A stretch of 64,000 bases of DNA from Trichuris trichiura (Eukaryota > Nematoda > Enoplea > Trichinellida > Trichuridae), in NCBI GenBank assembly GCA_037903355.1, contig JBAJFE010000018.1, positions 1-64,000 on the forward strand. The letters run 5' to 3'. The position numbers and the translations under genes were made by a program. A model generated the notes under the pieces. That model saw nothing but the letters and a program-made list of their open reading frames with translations. It did not search any database and was not told the DNA's origin. Every line of letters begins with the position of its first letter. The first letter of the stretch is position 1. Of the stretch, positions 11,306-22,863 are shown piece after piece.

Positions 11306-12302
11306 TTGTGCATTCGTCTTCTACAAAGAGAATACTTCCCCGAAGAAATGCAGATTCAATCTGAGGGACGTTTACTAAATGTTCATTCGGAGCTAGCCGC
11401 CTTGGATCCATTTATCGATGATGATGGAGTGCTTCGTGTCGGTGGACGACTGAGATTCTCTGATTTGTCAATGGATGCGAAACACCCAGCCATACTTCCG
11501 GCATCTAATAATTTTGTCCACCGTTTTATCTGGCACTAGCATTTAAAACCTATGCACTCCAGGACTGAAAGAGTCTTGACTGACCTAGGGTCGCAATTCT
11601 GGCTTATAGGAGGAAGAAGATCAGTACGGAGAGTGATAGATCGTTGCTTGTACTGTCGTCGAATGAAGACCATGCCCTGTCATCCTATGATGGCGCCACT
11701 GCCTAAAGAACGCATCATTTGCTCTGTTCCTGCATTCGTTAACGTCAGGGTGGATTGTTTTGGGCCATTTCAAGCTTCAGTGAGGTGGTCAGTCGTAAAG
11801 CGCTATGGGCGCATATTTTCGTGCTTAGCATCGAGGGCGTCTTGAAGTGCTCGATTCCTTAGATGTACACTCGTTCATTCTAGCACTGGGAAGGTTCATC
11901 GCGCGTCGTGGTCTTCCGTCTACAATGTTTGCTGACACTGGCAGGAATTTCGTTGCAGCAGAGCGAATACTGCGAGAAGACGTGGAAGATAACCGTGTTC
12001 GCCAGTATTTAGCTGATCAAAGCATCGAGTGGACGTTTATGCTTCCAGGGAGACCCCACTTCGACTGCATTTGTGAAAGGCTTGTTGCTGTCGCGAAACG
12101 GGCCCTCGTTGCTGTCCTGGACGGTAACGCAGTTACAGACAAAATTTCGACGACCCTTTTCGTAGATGTTGAATCATTACAGAAGGGGCGGGCACTAGCG
12201 TACATCGGAACTGATTCGTCTGAGCTCACGCCCCTCACACCGTTTTTCCTGTTGACTGGTCGCGTGAACGTCCATGTTCCGCCGGACATTTTGTGTGAAT
12301 GA
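11306..12302 (+). pseudogene. pol: BEL/Pao integrase, broken
   Basis: The zinc-binding HHCC module is spread over 11490-11680 (HPAILPASNNFVHRF, an in-frame stop near 11538, then CLYCRRMK). The catalytic core starts near 11750 with VRVDCFGPF (first Asp). After a stop it continues with MFADTGRNFVAAERIL (second Asp) and GRPHFDCICERLVAVAKRAL (Glu). Residues of all three catalytic positions survive, but two stops and a shift break the frame. It ends at 12302. Confidence 0.9.
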
Positions 12303-12515
12303 AAGTGCGCATTGTCGAATCACTAGAAAGGAGCAGTCGAAATTGCAGATCGATTCTGGCGAAGGTGGAAACGGGACTACGTTCCCACACTGCTGGACTG
12401 GACACATCGAGCTCCTGTTTCACGGTCAACTCTTCCTTGGATGGATGTTGCACGTCATTTTGCAAAACCATTGCTAATTCGTTGGGCAGCCTCCAAAAAA
12501 TTATAACGAGACGAA
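12303..12515 (+). pseudogene. BEL/Pao C-terminal DUF5641-like remnant
   Basis: In shifted frames the sequence reads RFWRRWKRDYVPTLLDWTHR followed by WMDVARHFAKPLLIRWA. This is the segment that follows the integrase core in BEL/Pao polyproteins. The usual GR-rich end is missing, so the element is cut here. Confidence 0.7.
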
Positions 12516-13377
12516 ATACAGTACGCTATTAAGTGTAGGTATCTGCTTTTATAGTTTTGTCGGTCGTACAAGCTCTTCTCAATGATGACGTGAAGCTGTT
12601 GCTTCGTAGCAGCTGTTGCTTTTTGTACTTCCACTTTATGTTTATCACTCAGAGAAGTTAAAGTCTTTTTATTCAAAGGCTTACCCTTTTTGGGTTGTTA
12701 AAATTTTTCTAAACTGCAAAGAGTGCAAAGAAAATTAGCGTCGCCATTGGCCGACATCTATACCACGCACACTATAAAACTTAGTTCTTTACTCCTTCGA
12801 AAATACAAACTGGCAATGCAGTAATTCGCTATTTAAGAATTCAAAACAAATCACGTGCAAGACGTTTTCAGAGAAAAAGCCAACGTTCGAATGTATCTTA
12901 TTTTTGCTTGTTCAGAATTTCAAAGTAGGAGATTAGAGTTTGCACAGGGGAGAGCAATTAATGCAACTTCAGCATACGCTTTACTCGGCTCACTGCTGAT
13001 TTATTAGCATTGTTGCATTTTTCAATAACAAAATGTTTTAAACACATCATCAGCAATTTACTGCTGCGGGCGATACCTATTATTAAAAAACGCAAACGCA
13101 ACGTCTACCTGCAGACACTTTAATGCGTAACCTGCGTATATTTAACACCTTGTTGCTAAGGACGTGGCCGTTTTGCTAGGCTGTAAGCATGTTAGGTGGT
13201 TTGAACTGGAAGAGTTTGTTGCTGTCGGTCCGTGTTCGCTTTGTTGCACCAAGCTGCCTTTAAAAAAGCAAGAACAAGTGATGGCCGCGGGTGGTCGTGG
13301 AAAGAACTTCATGTTACTCATACGAGCAATGATATTTAGTCTTTTCATACGCATTTGAAGATATGGTAAGCATTTGT
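12516..13377. other. No gene recognised
   Basis: A low-complexity A+T-leaning stretch follows the BEL remnant. A 64-codon open frame at 13164-13358 overlaps an antisense frame of similar length. It has no domain and no good splice context, so I do not call it. Confidence 0.5.
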
Positions 13378-13654
13378 CGAAAAACAGGATGTCTTTTAAC
13401 AGGCTTGAATAGTTTCATAGTAGATCTTCAGATTCACGGGTTTGGCCTGTTGGGTGTATCTGTAAGTAAACTTCAAAATGCCCTACCAACGGATGGATGA
13501 GCAAATTGTTAGAGAAATTACAGAACAAATCGAATACCGTTTTCGGAACTGCTCTGCCGTCGTCAGCAGTGTTGTGATTCCGAATACGAAAATTTTGGAC
13601 GATAATTCTGAAGATATTACCATTCCCCGATCAGCGATGGATCTGGATATCTAA
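13378..13654 (+). repeat. Small repeat shared with 24638-24873, containing a 58-codon ORF
   Basis: The part from about 13385 to 13520 aligns with the reverse complement of 24732-24873. Shared landmarks are GATGTCTTTTAACAGG-like sequence, TGTATCTGTAA and ACTTCAAAATGCC. Here an open frame runs from 13478 to 13654 (starts MPYQRMDEQIVREITEQ, ends SAMDLDI). In the second copy the same frame (MPYLHMDEQIVKK) stops after 13 codons. It could be a small transposable element or a duplicated exon. No known protein is recognised. Confidence 0.45.
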
Positions 13655-14809
13655 ACCATTACCGGTTAGAAAAAAAATATGAAGCTCAAATGATATGCTC
13701 ATTCTGAAAGAGCTCTGTTTGCGTTGTAATCTGATAGCGAAAATCGAGGATCGACCTGTACGACAATGATATAACAAACAATACCGAAAAAGCTGTACGG
13801 TATAATTCAAACGATATTCGTGAGGATGGTCGCAGCTGTTAGCGTTTACAAGAACAATGCGACTATTTTCAACAATTTTCAGATAATGCTATGTCTATCT
13901 CCTCGAACTGTTTCGCATGTTAGGTCTCAATACTAAATTCGTCTATCGCATTTTTGACTACTTTGGCGGCTGCTGCATATCCATTACTGAATGTTTGAAT
14001 CCATTAAAATGTACGTAAAAGTTCACGTTGTGTTCAAAATTAACGGCTGTTTTGCCAGTGCTTTCAAAAACCTTCATTTTGTACTGACTTAGAACGGTTC
14101 CATTCTCATCGCTTGCAGTTGAACATTTTAAAAATATCTGCTCAGGTTGTACTTTGATAAGGCTGAAATTATTGAGTAACCAACATAAAGATCACATTAA
14201 TAGTTTCGAAGATCGGATACGTCAACTGCTTGAAGTGACGGTATTGAAAATGGAATTATTTATGGGACCGACAAGCAGCACCACTTAGAGGTATACGGCA
14301 CTGCATTCTTAAGAACCTTCTATCAGCATTACGATAACTTTTTCACAATATACTCATTTTTAATTTTTTTAAATATTCCTTCGTGCAACGCTACGTTACG
14401 TTTCTACTTCAGCATTCTTATGATTCCTCTTTCGTTGCCGCTCGTTCTCATTGTCCGAAGTTTTTTGAATCTGTTTCCGCTATACTTTTCCTTACATGGT
14501 AGACCGTAGCAGTCAGTTGCGTCGACAGTGTCCTTGTTTTTTGCCATCTCTTCCTTACCTTTAGTGGCTTCGTAGAGGCTTTCCTGTGCCTTGGCGCACC
14601 ATCAAGACCCGAATAGCAATAATTTTATTATGAAGCAATGTGACCATACACCAATAAAGAAAAAAAGCAAAACGAAGATAATATCTTGAGCACCGCGTTC
14701 ATACCCAACGCCTATAGATACCTATCTATGCCATATCCCCTTCCAAGGCAGCTGGGCCACCGCTTAATCGGCTTACTGGACTGCAGGACGCAAAACGCTT
14801 TAATCACGA

Positions 14810-15112
14810 TCATGGCCGTCTTTGTGCACGGCCGCCGTTATCATGTCTTCGTGTTGCCGGTGACTGTCTCCATGCTCTTCTGGCAAATCCCTTTTGTTCC
14901 TCTGTAAGAAATGACCGTTCTTCTAACTTTGCCTTGTTTACATGTCCATTTACGCTGTCAGTGTAACACAGTCTTCGTAGCTTGTGTTCATCTTCAAGAG
15001 TTCTCATTTTATCATTTAAGCATTTTTGTTTAGGCCGCTCTAAGTTACGTTTTTTCCAGATGCAGAAAAGCAGTACAAGAACAATTATAGTGAGGTAATC
15101 AGCGAGTTCCAT
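14810..15112 (-). CDS. Candidate 100-aa single-span membrane protein
   Basis: The frame starts at the ATG at 15112 and ends at 14810. The N-terminus is MELADYLTIIVLVLLFCIWK: a short acidic head, one hydrophobic span of about 15 residues, then a basic tail rich in K, R and E (KKRNLERPKQK, LEERSFLTEEQKGFARR). This layout suggests an N-terminally anchored protein with a cytosolic tail. Acceptor-like TTGTTCAG and CTCTTTCAG sites lie 22-42 nt upstream of this ATG, so the start is probably near the beginning of an exon. An upstream in-frame ATG at 15172 would remove that logic. I do not recognise a family, and no homologous copy is visible in the window. Confidence 0.35.
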   Translation of the reverse strand: MELADYLTIIVLVLLFCIWKKRNLERPKQKCLNDKMRTLEDEHKLRRLCYTDSVNGHVNKAKLEERSFLTEEQKGFARRAWRQSPATRRHDNGGRAQRRP

Positions 15113-15769
15113 GTGTTTCTTCGAAAAATCTGAACAAGACAAGAACTGCCTGAAAGAGCAATATACATTCAAAACACGTAGCGAAAGACAACTGGTAGTT
15201 ATTCGTTAAAGTTCCTGTTGATCAAACTACAGTCTAGGACAAAGTTTCCCAAGAGGAACTGGACTTCAAGGGGAACCTGGCAGGAGGTCTCCCTCCAACA
15301 GCTGAAGGGGCACAGAATAAATCTGCTGCGTGAAGTGCTCATCTGACGTTTTCGGCGCCCAGACAGGCTTGAGAAACTCCCATAGCAACAGTAGACCATT
15401 CCCGCCGCAGGTCCCCCGTCGCTTTCATAATTTGCTTCCTTGAAGAACGCACCCATGCTCTGACCGGGCTCACATACATTGGCCAGAGCGAAAATTTGTC
15501 GCAGAGCATAGTTAGGCTTTTTTGCTGTAGCTTATCGTTGAGCATGTCTGGCACTACTTGAGTGGCGGTGAAAGTTCCGAATAGGTTAAAAATACACTGT
15601 TAAGTGCGGCCTTGCGGCAGTTCTGCGTTGCCATCTTCTAGATATGGAATGTACTAGAGTAGAAGAGTTATTATACTGGTGTCGTTTTGTTTAGACCACT
15701 AACTTCGACGAACTTTTAATCGTTTTCACTCCACCCAAGTACATTCCTTATCTAGAAGATGCCAATGCA
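15113..15769. other. No gene recognised
   Basis: Overlapping minus-strand frames at 15199-15554 are 70-85 codons long but have no motif I know. They may belong to the hAT relic that follows. No splice-supported model could be made. Confidence 0.4.
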
Positions 15770-16290
15770 CAACTACCACAAGGCCTGACTTTAGAGCGCG
15801 TTTTCAACCTATTCGGGGTTTTGACCCCAACCTGGAATGACTCACCTGGTGCTGACACTTCTAATTCGAGTTCAGTAGTTTGTTGTACTTCTCCATAGAC
15901 GTTCCAGGTGGGTTCATAGGCCTTTTCTGTAGAATGGAGAATCCGCAACTACAACTACGGGAAGAATTTCCAGAGCTGTAGGCCAAAGAGGAGCCTAAGT
16001 CAAAATTCAAACTTGCATAGGGGATCTTTTGCCTGCAACGCGACATCGCAAACTTACACCCAGGTTTGTGGCTTGTAGTGAGAAGCCTACTCATTTCATT
16101 TCCTTCTTTGTATACTGTTGAGCGTGGACGTAACGTCGCTGAAAACGTGCTAACGAAAAAGAGAAACAAATTGCAAGCTGTAAATCGGGGCGACTTGAAA
16201 GTCAGTCTAACTACCATAGAGCCGAAAGTGGGAAAGCTGCTGTCTCTGCGCAATTTCCAAGTCGTGCAAGGAACTTTGCTCACCGTATTT
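15770..16290 (+). pseudogene. hAT transposase C-terminal relic (FAM200/SCAND3-like)
   Basis: The frame around 16060-16280 reads HPGLWLVVRSLLI in part, then YTVERGRNVAENVLTKKRN and LQAVNRGDLKVSLTTIEPKV. This is the hAT family C-terminal dimerisation region as found in FAM200/SCAND3/ZBED5-type proteins (FPSSYLVERGF and LTKKRNRLQ are family landmarks). Upstream, 15770-16050 has only frameshifted fragments. It is unrelated in sequence to the four hAT copies further right, so it is a separate, older family. Confidence 0.7.
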
Positions 16291-17849
16291 TACACCTTCC
16301 AGTATAGCAAATACATGCACCCCCTTTTGTCAAGTACCACCTTTTGTCGGCTAAGAATATTGTGTGGGCCTTAAACGGGTCCTACCAAACTGAACTGTCG
16401 GTTAGGGAAATGCCGTAGAAACTGCTAGTCCAAAAAGGCGAACCAATGGCAAGGAAGCCAGTAAGAAGCACTAGTCTAAGACATTTAATTAAAAGTAGAA
16501 AAATTACTTTCTTTAACTTTGATTGTTAGCTGAATGGTGACTTGGGAAAACAGCAAATTTCTTTTACAATGAAAGGTCTACTTTTACTCGCTGATCTGAT
16601 AAGAACTTTGTTAACACTAAACACAGGATAATAGTGCTTTCACTCGTGGAAGGTTGAACGCTGCTACCGTTCTAGTCTTAAATTTCAGCTGACAGAGAGT
16701 CCTATGAACTTATGCTAGCTTGCTTCCCTAATTTGCCTTCTCTGAAAACAGTGTAAACTTATTAAATTATTTCTAAAACTTTCGTACATTAAATATGGCT
16801 TCTACCGCCCGCTTTTATAGTTCACTGGCCTAAGCGCTTTAGCTGCTTTTACAGAGCAATGGGCTAACTTTTAGGTAGTTACCGTTATAAAAAAAGACAA
16901 AATTTCGCAAAGTAAAAAGTTAGTGACAGTTAGCAAGTTGCGTGAATGTCTTCAGATGAGCAGGCTACGGCGACTACCCAACAGCTCTTTATTGATTACT
17001 GAACTTCAGTGTCAGGCTAAAACGATTCGCTTTAAACTCCATTTGGCCCGCAGGAACCTAACCAGCTTTAAACAAGAGGCAAACGCTTCTTACGTAAAAG
17101 TTGTCATTGTTTACACCTGGGCATCACTGTTCTATAGATATGGTAGATCAGCGCGTTGAGCGCAGAGACTTGTTTTTTGCAGAATAAACAATGGCGGTCC
17201 CAAAGTGAAAAAACTTAACCTCGTGCAAAACAGCACAATCTTTGAAGTACGTGCAGCCCCTAAAGCTCCATTTGTGAATCCGTGTGCAATTGATGGCATC
17301 TGTTACCTTCATCTCGTCATAAGGAAACCGCAAACTTCCGCGAAAAAAATCTTTAGAAGAAGCAAATCATGTGCAGAATGGATTGAACAAACCGTCCTTT
17401 TCTATATAGGATAAACAAACTGCATATCATATCAGCATTGTAGAAACCTCCCACCGAACATCTGCTACTTTACGTCTCATTCATCAGCGAATTCGTTTCC
17501 TTTAGTTGCAGCCGTCTCAACTTAATCTACAGAATAGACTAGCGCAAAATATTGTGTGCACTAGCTATGTGGTCTTGTCGACGTTAAAAAGTTTTAGATT
17601 TTCGAGTATTCCCGATAATGGATAAGCCACTGTACACTGTCAAACCAGATTCTTTAATGAATAAAACAAAATTTCCCCTATTAAATGCGTACGTATCGAC
17701 CTTGATATGTTTCGTCACGCGCGGCATCTTTTGCCCATCGGAATGCAGGTAAGCAGAACAGAAAGCAACTTAACCTGCGGATTATGCCTACTGTTCTGCC
17801 TTTAATCGTTCCACCTTCGCGATTGATGTATCTTCTTGTCGGTGTCCGC
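16291..17849. other. Unassigned; two open frames of uncertain status
   Basis: Plus-strand frames at 16923-17159 (has a basic stretch LRRLPNSSLLITELQCQAK) and 17205-17414 (has EVRAAPKAPFVNPCAIDG and ends VLFYIG) look somewhat protein-like. A TTGTTTTTTGCAG acceptor lies between them at about 17181. I could not join them in a consistent phase, and no family is recognised. The rest shows no features. Confidence 0.3.
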
Positions 17850-17900
17850 TATCCGTTCGTATGTTTATGTCCCACTTAAGGGCTGTAAAAAGAACGGATA
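17850..17900 (+). promoter_or_regulatory. TATA-like double hairpin, second copy
   Basis: Outer arms TATCCGTTC (17850-17858) and GAACGGATA (17892-17900) are perfect 9-bp complements. A short CCC/GGG inner stem surrounds ACTTAA. GGGCTGTAAAAA sits where the other copies have a TATA box. A GTAAGT donor at 17936 lies 52 bp beyond. No gene could be assigned downstream. Confidence 0.4.
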
Positions 17901-18916
17901 AGTTAGGGCAGTGGATGCGGAACATCGCAAGACGCGTAAGTCATTTCTTTCTGATCTTAACGCAGTAAAAAATAATAGCAGTTTTAAGGCGTATTCGCAT
18001 TGTCTGCTTCGTTAGTATTTGCGTTGAATATTTTTGCAATGCTTTCTCTACTCGGCGGGAATCTTCAGTAGGTGCTTTCTACATACGACGCTAAATTTTT
18101 AACCGTTCTGTAGTAAACGCAGTTGACAAGCGCACGCAGAAAAGGGTTGTCAAACACTTTATTGTACCGACACCACGAATTTCTGCACCCCTAGCCTTCC
18201 CCGGGTGCTGCTTGTATACTCCTTATCCTGGCGGGGGCCGAGCGTCACTTAGTGGGCCAGGTGACATCTGACGGACGTTTCCGGTGACCGCCCTGCGCTG
18301 GTCGTGACAGCTATTTCCGGTGAGCACCCTGCGTGTGTCACTTTCAAGGTTTGTCCTGCAGGGATCGTCGCTTTCACCGCCCGTAGTGCAGGAAGATTTC
18401 CGTAATTCCCGTCGCGCTGTTTATCGCACGTTCGCTAAGCATTTCGCCGTCCAGCAAACGCTATGTCGGCTAATTAACTGAAAATGTCGACATCGTACAG
18501 ATTCTCATTTCCATGAAAGCGGAACAGTCTTCAGGCAGGCAAATGGTTCACTTTGCGTTCTTGAATTACTAGCACAATTCATAGGCGCTAGTGCTACTTT
18601 ATCTTAAGAGCACGTAATACTGAGGTGTTATTCCAGTGGTTGGTGTCGAATGGCTTCAAAAAAAGCAATGATGTGAAGAAAGTACTTAGGGTAGTAGAAC
18701 CCCTACTTGTCACTCTACAGCTTGTTAAAAAGTTACCTCTTTACTCCCTCATTTGCTACAAATCAATACCCCCCAGTCGTGGAATAGATATCCTTTTTCT
18801 TGTTTCTTTCCGCAGCTGTTCACCAAAACCCATGCAGACAACGGGAGACGTTTAATTTCCGTATGAACTTGTGCCCAACGGTCAGTTGAAGAAAGATGAT
18901 TAGACGAATGGGTCCG
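17901..18916. other. No gene recognised; GC-richer patch at 18180-18420
   Basis: The 18180-18420 patch is noticeably richer in G+C. It contains a short imperfect duplication (TTTCCGGTGACCGCCCTGCG near 18280 and TTTCCGGTGAGCACCCTGCG near 18313). On the minus strand an AATAAA lies near 18162. An LTR-type remnant is possible but unsupported. Confidence 0.35.
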
Positions 18917-19277
18917 CAACTGCGGCGCTACCTTCCATGCTTCGTTAGAAAAGAATTGACTCGATACTCCGAACGATACACGACAAAACGAACCACGCAG
19001 AAAGAGAGCAAGAGACGCAACAGCACAACACAAGCGCAGTAGTCTACTCTCTCGCCCCAAGCGAAAATACGTCCCCACGTTGCACTAGCTTGTTCCTTTT
19101 CATCTCGCTGGAAGATGGGAACACGATTCGTTCCAGAACGATAAGCTGTTATATAGGGTACATTGCTGAAAGGGACCACTTGTATTCGCGCACATCAAGT
19201 AGAAGAATGACAAAATTCACGGCCAACCGGTGACCTGTGTCGTGAACGTCGTGGTCACATGAACATCTGTTTATTAC
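18917..19277 (+). repeat. Direct repeat, left copy (pairs with 21581-21941)
   Basis: This ~360-bp segment recurs in the same orientation at 21581-21941. Landmarks include AACTGCGGCGCTA, CACGACAAAACGAACCACG, CTCGCTGGAAGATGGGAACA and GGACCACTTGTATTCGCG. Between the copies lie a MULE and a Tigger-like fragment. The left copy runs straight into the MULE terminal array. Confidence 0.8.
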
Positions 19278-19440
19278 AGGGTCACTTGCCGAAATGGTCA
19301 GTTGCCGAAGAATAATTAGCCTGAATGGACACTTGATGGGGGCTCCTTTATTCCGAACTGTCATTTGCCGGAAATTCTTTTCCTGAATGGGTATTAGCCC
19401 AGAATGTTCGTTTAAGATCAGAACGTGCTTATATGTACGT
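19278..19440 (+). repeat. MULE terminal array of degenerate 16-bp units
   Basis: Units resembling GGTCATTTGCCGAAAT follow each other about every 16 bp (GGTCACTTGCCGAAAT, GGTCAGTTGCCGAAGA, then GTCATTTGCCGGAAA and others). The array lies immediately upstream of the MULE transposase and is matched unit by unit at 49375-49572. Arrays of this kind are known at the ends of some Mutator-like elements. Confidence 0.7.
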
Positions 19441-19448
19441 ATTACTTG

Positions 19449-20362
19449 CTGAGGGTATTCATTTGCTGCTACAGCTGATTGACCGAAGTTCACTGCTGTT
19501 TCGTGCTTACGAGAGTATGGGAGAAATCTGTGAGATAGTTCATTCTGCTACAGGTTGTGGTAAACTTAGTCCACGAGGATACTTGTTTATGAAGGATGGA
19601 TGCTCCGGAGATCGTTACTACTGGTCATGCGAGACCAGAAAAAAATTGTACTGCTGTCGTCGGGCAGTTAGAAGGGGGCTTTCAGATGGACAGCACCTAC
19701 TTGTTACATTTGCGGACCACAACAACATGCTAAATCCCAACGGGACAGGTGCATTGTGAGTTATTGAAGAAATTAAGTCTGTGGCGTGAAGTGGCAGAGA
19801 TCCGCTTTACCAGGTAATTTAGTCGTGCACAACGTCCTGTCCATTGGATGTGGCTGCGTTTTTGCCATCGTCAGAGACGTTGCGGCAAATGGTGAAAAGT
19901 GTTCGACAACCTCAACGACCACCGAAACCAACAACGGTAGGAGACTTTAAGGTTCCTGCGCAGTTGCAAAGCACATTGGATGGACGGCCCTTCATGATTA
20001 AAGACACAGCATTCCCGAAGGAAGAATAGTTATTTTTGGAACTGCAAGCATTCTTCAGAAGCTTGGAAATGAAGCCTATTGGGTAATGGACGGCACCTTC
20101 AAGGCAGTGCTGACTATCTTTTACCTGCTGTACACGATCCTTGCTCCTATCGACTAGGACAAGCAGAGGACGTTTCCGTTCCTTTACGCAGTAATGGCTA
20201 GAAAGCGAGAGGTACTTTACAAGCGATTGTTTGAAGATCTCTCTGATTCTGCAGTAGAAAATGGTTTCCAACTGTCACCGTCAATAACAGTGACAGAATT
20301 TGAGCTGGCAGTCATCAAAGCTTGTAAAAGCACTTTTGAAGGCGTTGAAAACTCAGAGTAGG
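19449..20362 (+). pseudogene. MULE transposase with FLYWCH-like finger, broken
   Basis: An N-terminal Cys/His finger of FLYWCH type is visible at 19556-19720 (GYLFMKDGCSGDRYYWSCET, then CRRAVRRGL and TFADHNNML). After a gap the MULE catalytic region follows at 20080-20362: YWVMDGTFKAVLTIFYLLYT, a stop, then FPFLYAVMARKRE and SITVTEFELAVIKACKSTF, which carries the second catalytic region. Stops and a shift near 20030 and 20156 break it, and the C-terminal catalytic Glu region is missing because another element's sequence starts at about 20365. Confidence 0.85.
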
Positions 20363-20382
20363 TAAGAAGTGTCGACGGACAG

Positions 20383-20994
20383 ATGAAGCGAATGAAACGT
20401 TCCATCGTGTTGGTAGTAGACAACTGTCCGAGCCACCCCCACGTGAATGACCTCACAAATGTCACGTTAAAGTTCCTGCCCCCAAACACTACCTCAAAAA
20501 CTCAGCCTCTATATCAAGGAGCAATCAAGACATATAAGGCAAAATACCGGACCCAGCTTCTGCGGTGGCTCGTTGGCATAGCGGAGCACACCAGCTCATT
20601 TGCAGGAGCGACTACGATTGCTGCGTCCATTAATGATTTGGACGCTGTACTTTGGATGAATTCTTCCTGGAATAACGTTCAGCTGGAAGCAATAAGGAAG
20701 TGTTTCAGGAGAGCTGGATTCGTCAGAGACGAAGAGGAAGATGTCGAGCTCCGACTTGATAGTTCGACTCCCGAAGTAGAGATTGAAGGTGTAAGCTTCG
20801 AAGATTTCGTTGTAATGGACGATGAATTGGCCACTTCTACCGAACCCGACCCACAGGCAATCTTTCAATCTATACTAGCCGAAGCGGGAATCAGTGTAGA
20901 AGCAAATAACCCAGAAGACGACGTAGAGGAGGAAAGTAGAAATGAGACGGAAATGGTACAAAAGCTGAAGGAAGAGGACGCCGGGCGAAGCTGA
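20383..20994 (+). pseudogene. Tigger-like DDE transposase, C-terminal fragment
   Basis: This is a 203-codon open frame. Motifs are VDNCPSHPHVNDL (second catalytic Asp), LKFLPPNTTSKTQPLYQGAI and KTYKAKYRTQLLRWL. Active relatives have QPLDQG, so the third catalytic Asp is replaced by Tyr. The acidic C-terminal third is typical of the family. The N-terminal HTH and first Asp are absent, so the fragment is 5'-truncated at the junction with the MULE. A different subfamily from the Tigger at 2082-5178 is indicated by the sequence and by the end at about 21270. Confidence 0.85.
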
Positions 20995-21269
20995 AGTATT
21001 TTGCTGCTGAAAAATGCGCAAAGATGCTGAGTGGGGTAGCTGTCGTGGAGGCCGCCTTTGGTGCTTATGTTTGTAGTAAGAAGAAGCACCAGACTAGAAT
21101 TGTCACCTTCTTCAGGAAGCATTGTAGGCCCTAAGAAGCTTATGCATGATTTTACTGTGTTATTTTTATGCACCTCACCGTTTAATAGACCTCTAATTGA
21201 TGCTCTGCAATAGAATAAAACGCATACAGATGCTAATCTGTTCAGCCGAGCCAGTTACACCCACAGTTC

Positions 21270-21320
21270 CAATATGTTGACCACCTCTTATGTTGACCAG
21301 TTTTCCCCGGTCCCTTTGGT
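21270..21320 (+). repeat. Probable Tigger-like terminal inverted repeat
   Basis: Two near-copies of TGTTGACCACCTCTTATGTT lie in tandem (GTTGACCACCTCTTATGTTG, then ACCAGTTTTCCCC). This matches the style of Tigger-type ends downstream of the 20383-20994 fragment. The matching left end is missing. Confidence 0.4.
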
Positions 21321-21580
21321 GGCCAACTTACGGAGCTTCTCTACTTGTTTACTTTGCCTTTCCTTCGACTAGAGGAAATTCCAGAAGCTTATGACGAAAT
21401 AAAGCAGTTCACATCAGTCGAAACCGCTGAATTTATTGTCCGTGCATCGTTGCGTCCTGAATAGATTGCCGCGTACCCAAAAAGATATGGACGCATGGCA
21501 CAAGAGTTGGGAAAACGTAGTCGACCGAGCACATGTCGCTATGCACCGAATTATAAATGAAATTCGAAATGAGCAGTTGT

Positions 21581-21941
21581 AACTGCGGCGCTAGCTTCCA
21601 TGCTTTGTGAGAAAGGAATTTATTCGATCTCCGAACGATGTATGACAAAACGAACCACGCAGAAGATATAGAAAGAGACGCAACAGGACAACAAGCGCAG
21701 TAGTCCACTTTCTCGCCCAAAACGGAAATGCGTCCCCCCGTTGCACTAGCGTGATCCTCCTTATCTCGCTGGAAGATGGGAACACAATTCCCTCTGGCGC
21801 GATAAGCTGTCATGTAGCGTACACTGCTGAAAGGGACCACTTGTATTCGCGCACATCAAGTAGAAGAATAAAAAAAATCCACGGCCAACCGCTGACCCTC
21901 CTCGTGACCACCGTAGTCACATGAATACCTCTTTATTACGG
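21581..21941 (+). repeat. Direct repeat, right copy (pairs with 18917-19277)
   Basis: Same orientation and order of landmarks as the left copy, with scattered substitutions and small gaps. It ends with GTCACATGAATACC, after which similarity to the left copy stops. Confidence 0.8.
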
Positions 21942-22863
21942 CAGTGGAACGTTCAAAACCATAGTAAACGAATCCGACGAGGTGAGCAGACGATGAACAG
22001 AAGACGGGACCGTGTTCGTAGGGAAGAAAAACTTGTGGAAATAATTAACGATCGAGTAAGTTACCCTGCAGTTATGGACTACCTGGGCGCAATAACCTAC
22101 AGTGTACCTACAGAAGTACGCTTATAATGCATTTTGTTGTGCATCCCTTACAGGTGTGGCTGTTGCATGCAAACGCTTGCATTTTAGCATTCGCATAATA
22201 AACCATCTCATCGTGACGATCCTAGCGCGTCATGTTATCAAACTTCTTTAAACGAAAGTCAGTGCACGTCTAATCCTTCGCGCAAGTAACTGCTCAGCCC
22301 AATACCCGTTCGGGAAGCGTACCAAACGCTCAAATAACTGCAGCAGACTCGCAGTTGATGAGGTCGTATTAGCTTAGAAAGACCTATTATTCTACATAAT
22401 TCTACTTTAGCATAAAACATCCCGCTCTTTAATAGCAACAGGAACTGATAAAAAGATATATTGTACCCCTGTCAGGAAGATCCACTCACCTGTTCCAGAA
22501 ATCTTACGCATTTAGACAAGTCCAATGAACGTACATAGCATTGCAAACATTTTTTGTTAATCCTACGACGTAAATTTGTAGAAGAATAATCGTAGGCGCA
22601 AATGATAAATGTTTCCACTGAAAAGATGCTATTCACAATTTGACTGAAGATTATGCAGTAGATGAGAACTAGCGTATTGCTAGGGAGAATGCATATGCTG
22701 CTGTTTATTCCTGGCAGCAATAGTTTTTAAACGTAAATGCTAAGTACCGCCCTATTACTGTCTGTGCAACAGTGCGCACAAGTCATGTAAAAACTCAGAT
22801 TTATTCCGCCATTGTAGAAAGTCGTGTGATAAAGAATATGCTCATAACTTTCAGCATTGTTTT
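21942..22863. other. No gene recognised
   Basis: A basic 68-codon frame at 21921-22127 starts inside the direct repeat and has no domain. The rest has no visible feature. Confidence 0.5.

Larger units (their letters stand above)
7200..12515 (+). mobile_element. Decayed BEL/Pao LTR retrotransposon
   Basis: The domain order is gag, zinc knuckles, aspartic protease, reverse transcriptase, RNase H, integrase and a C-terminal DUF5641-like segment, which is the BEL/Pao order. The reading frame is broken many times by stops and frameshifts. I could not find paired LTRs. A TGGTGCCGTGCGAGCC stretch at about 7229 could be a primer-binding site just past a lost 5' LTR, but this is only suggestive. Similarity stops near 12510, where a 3' LTR would be expected, so the copy is probably truncated at both ends. 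Confidence 0.9.

Noticed and set aside
7200..12515. Paired LTRs for the BEL element
   Set aside because: I compared the flanks by eye and found no repeated termini; only a possible primer-binding site remains.
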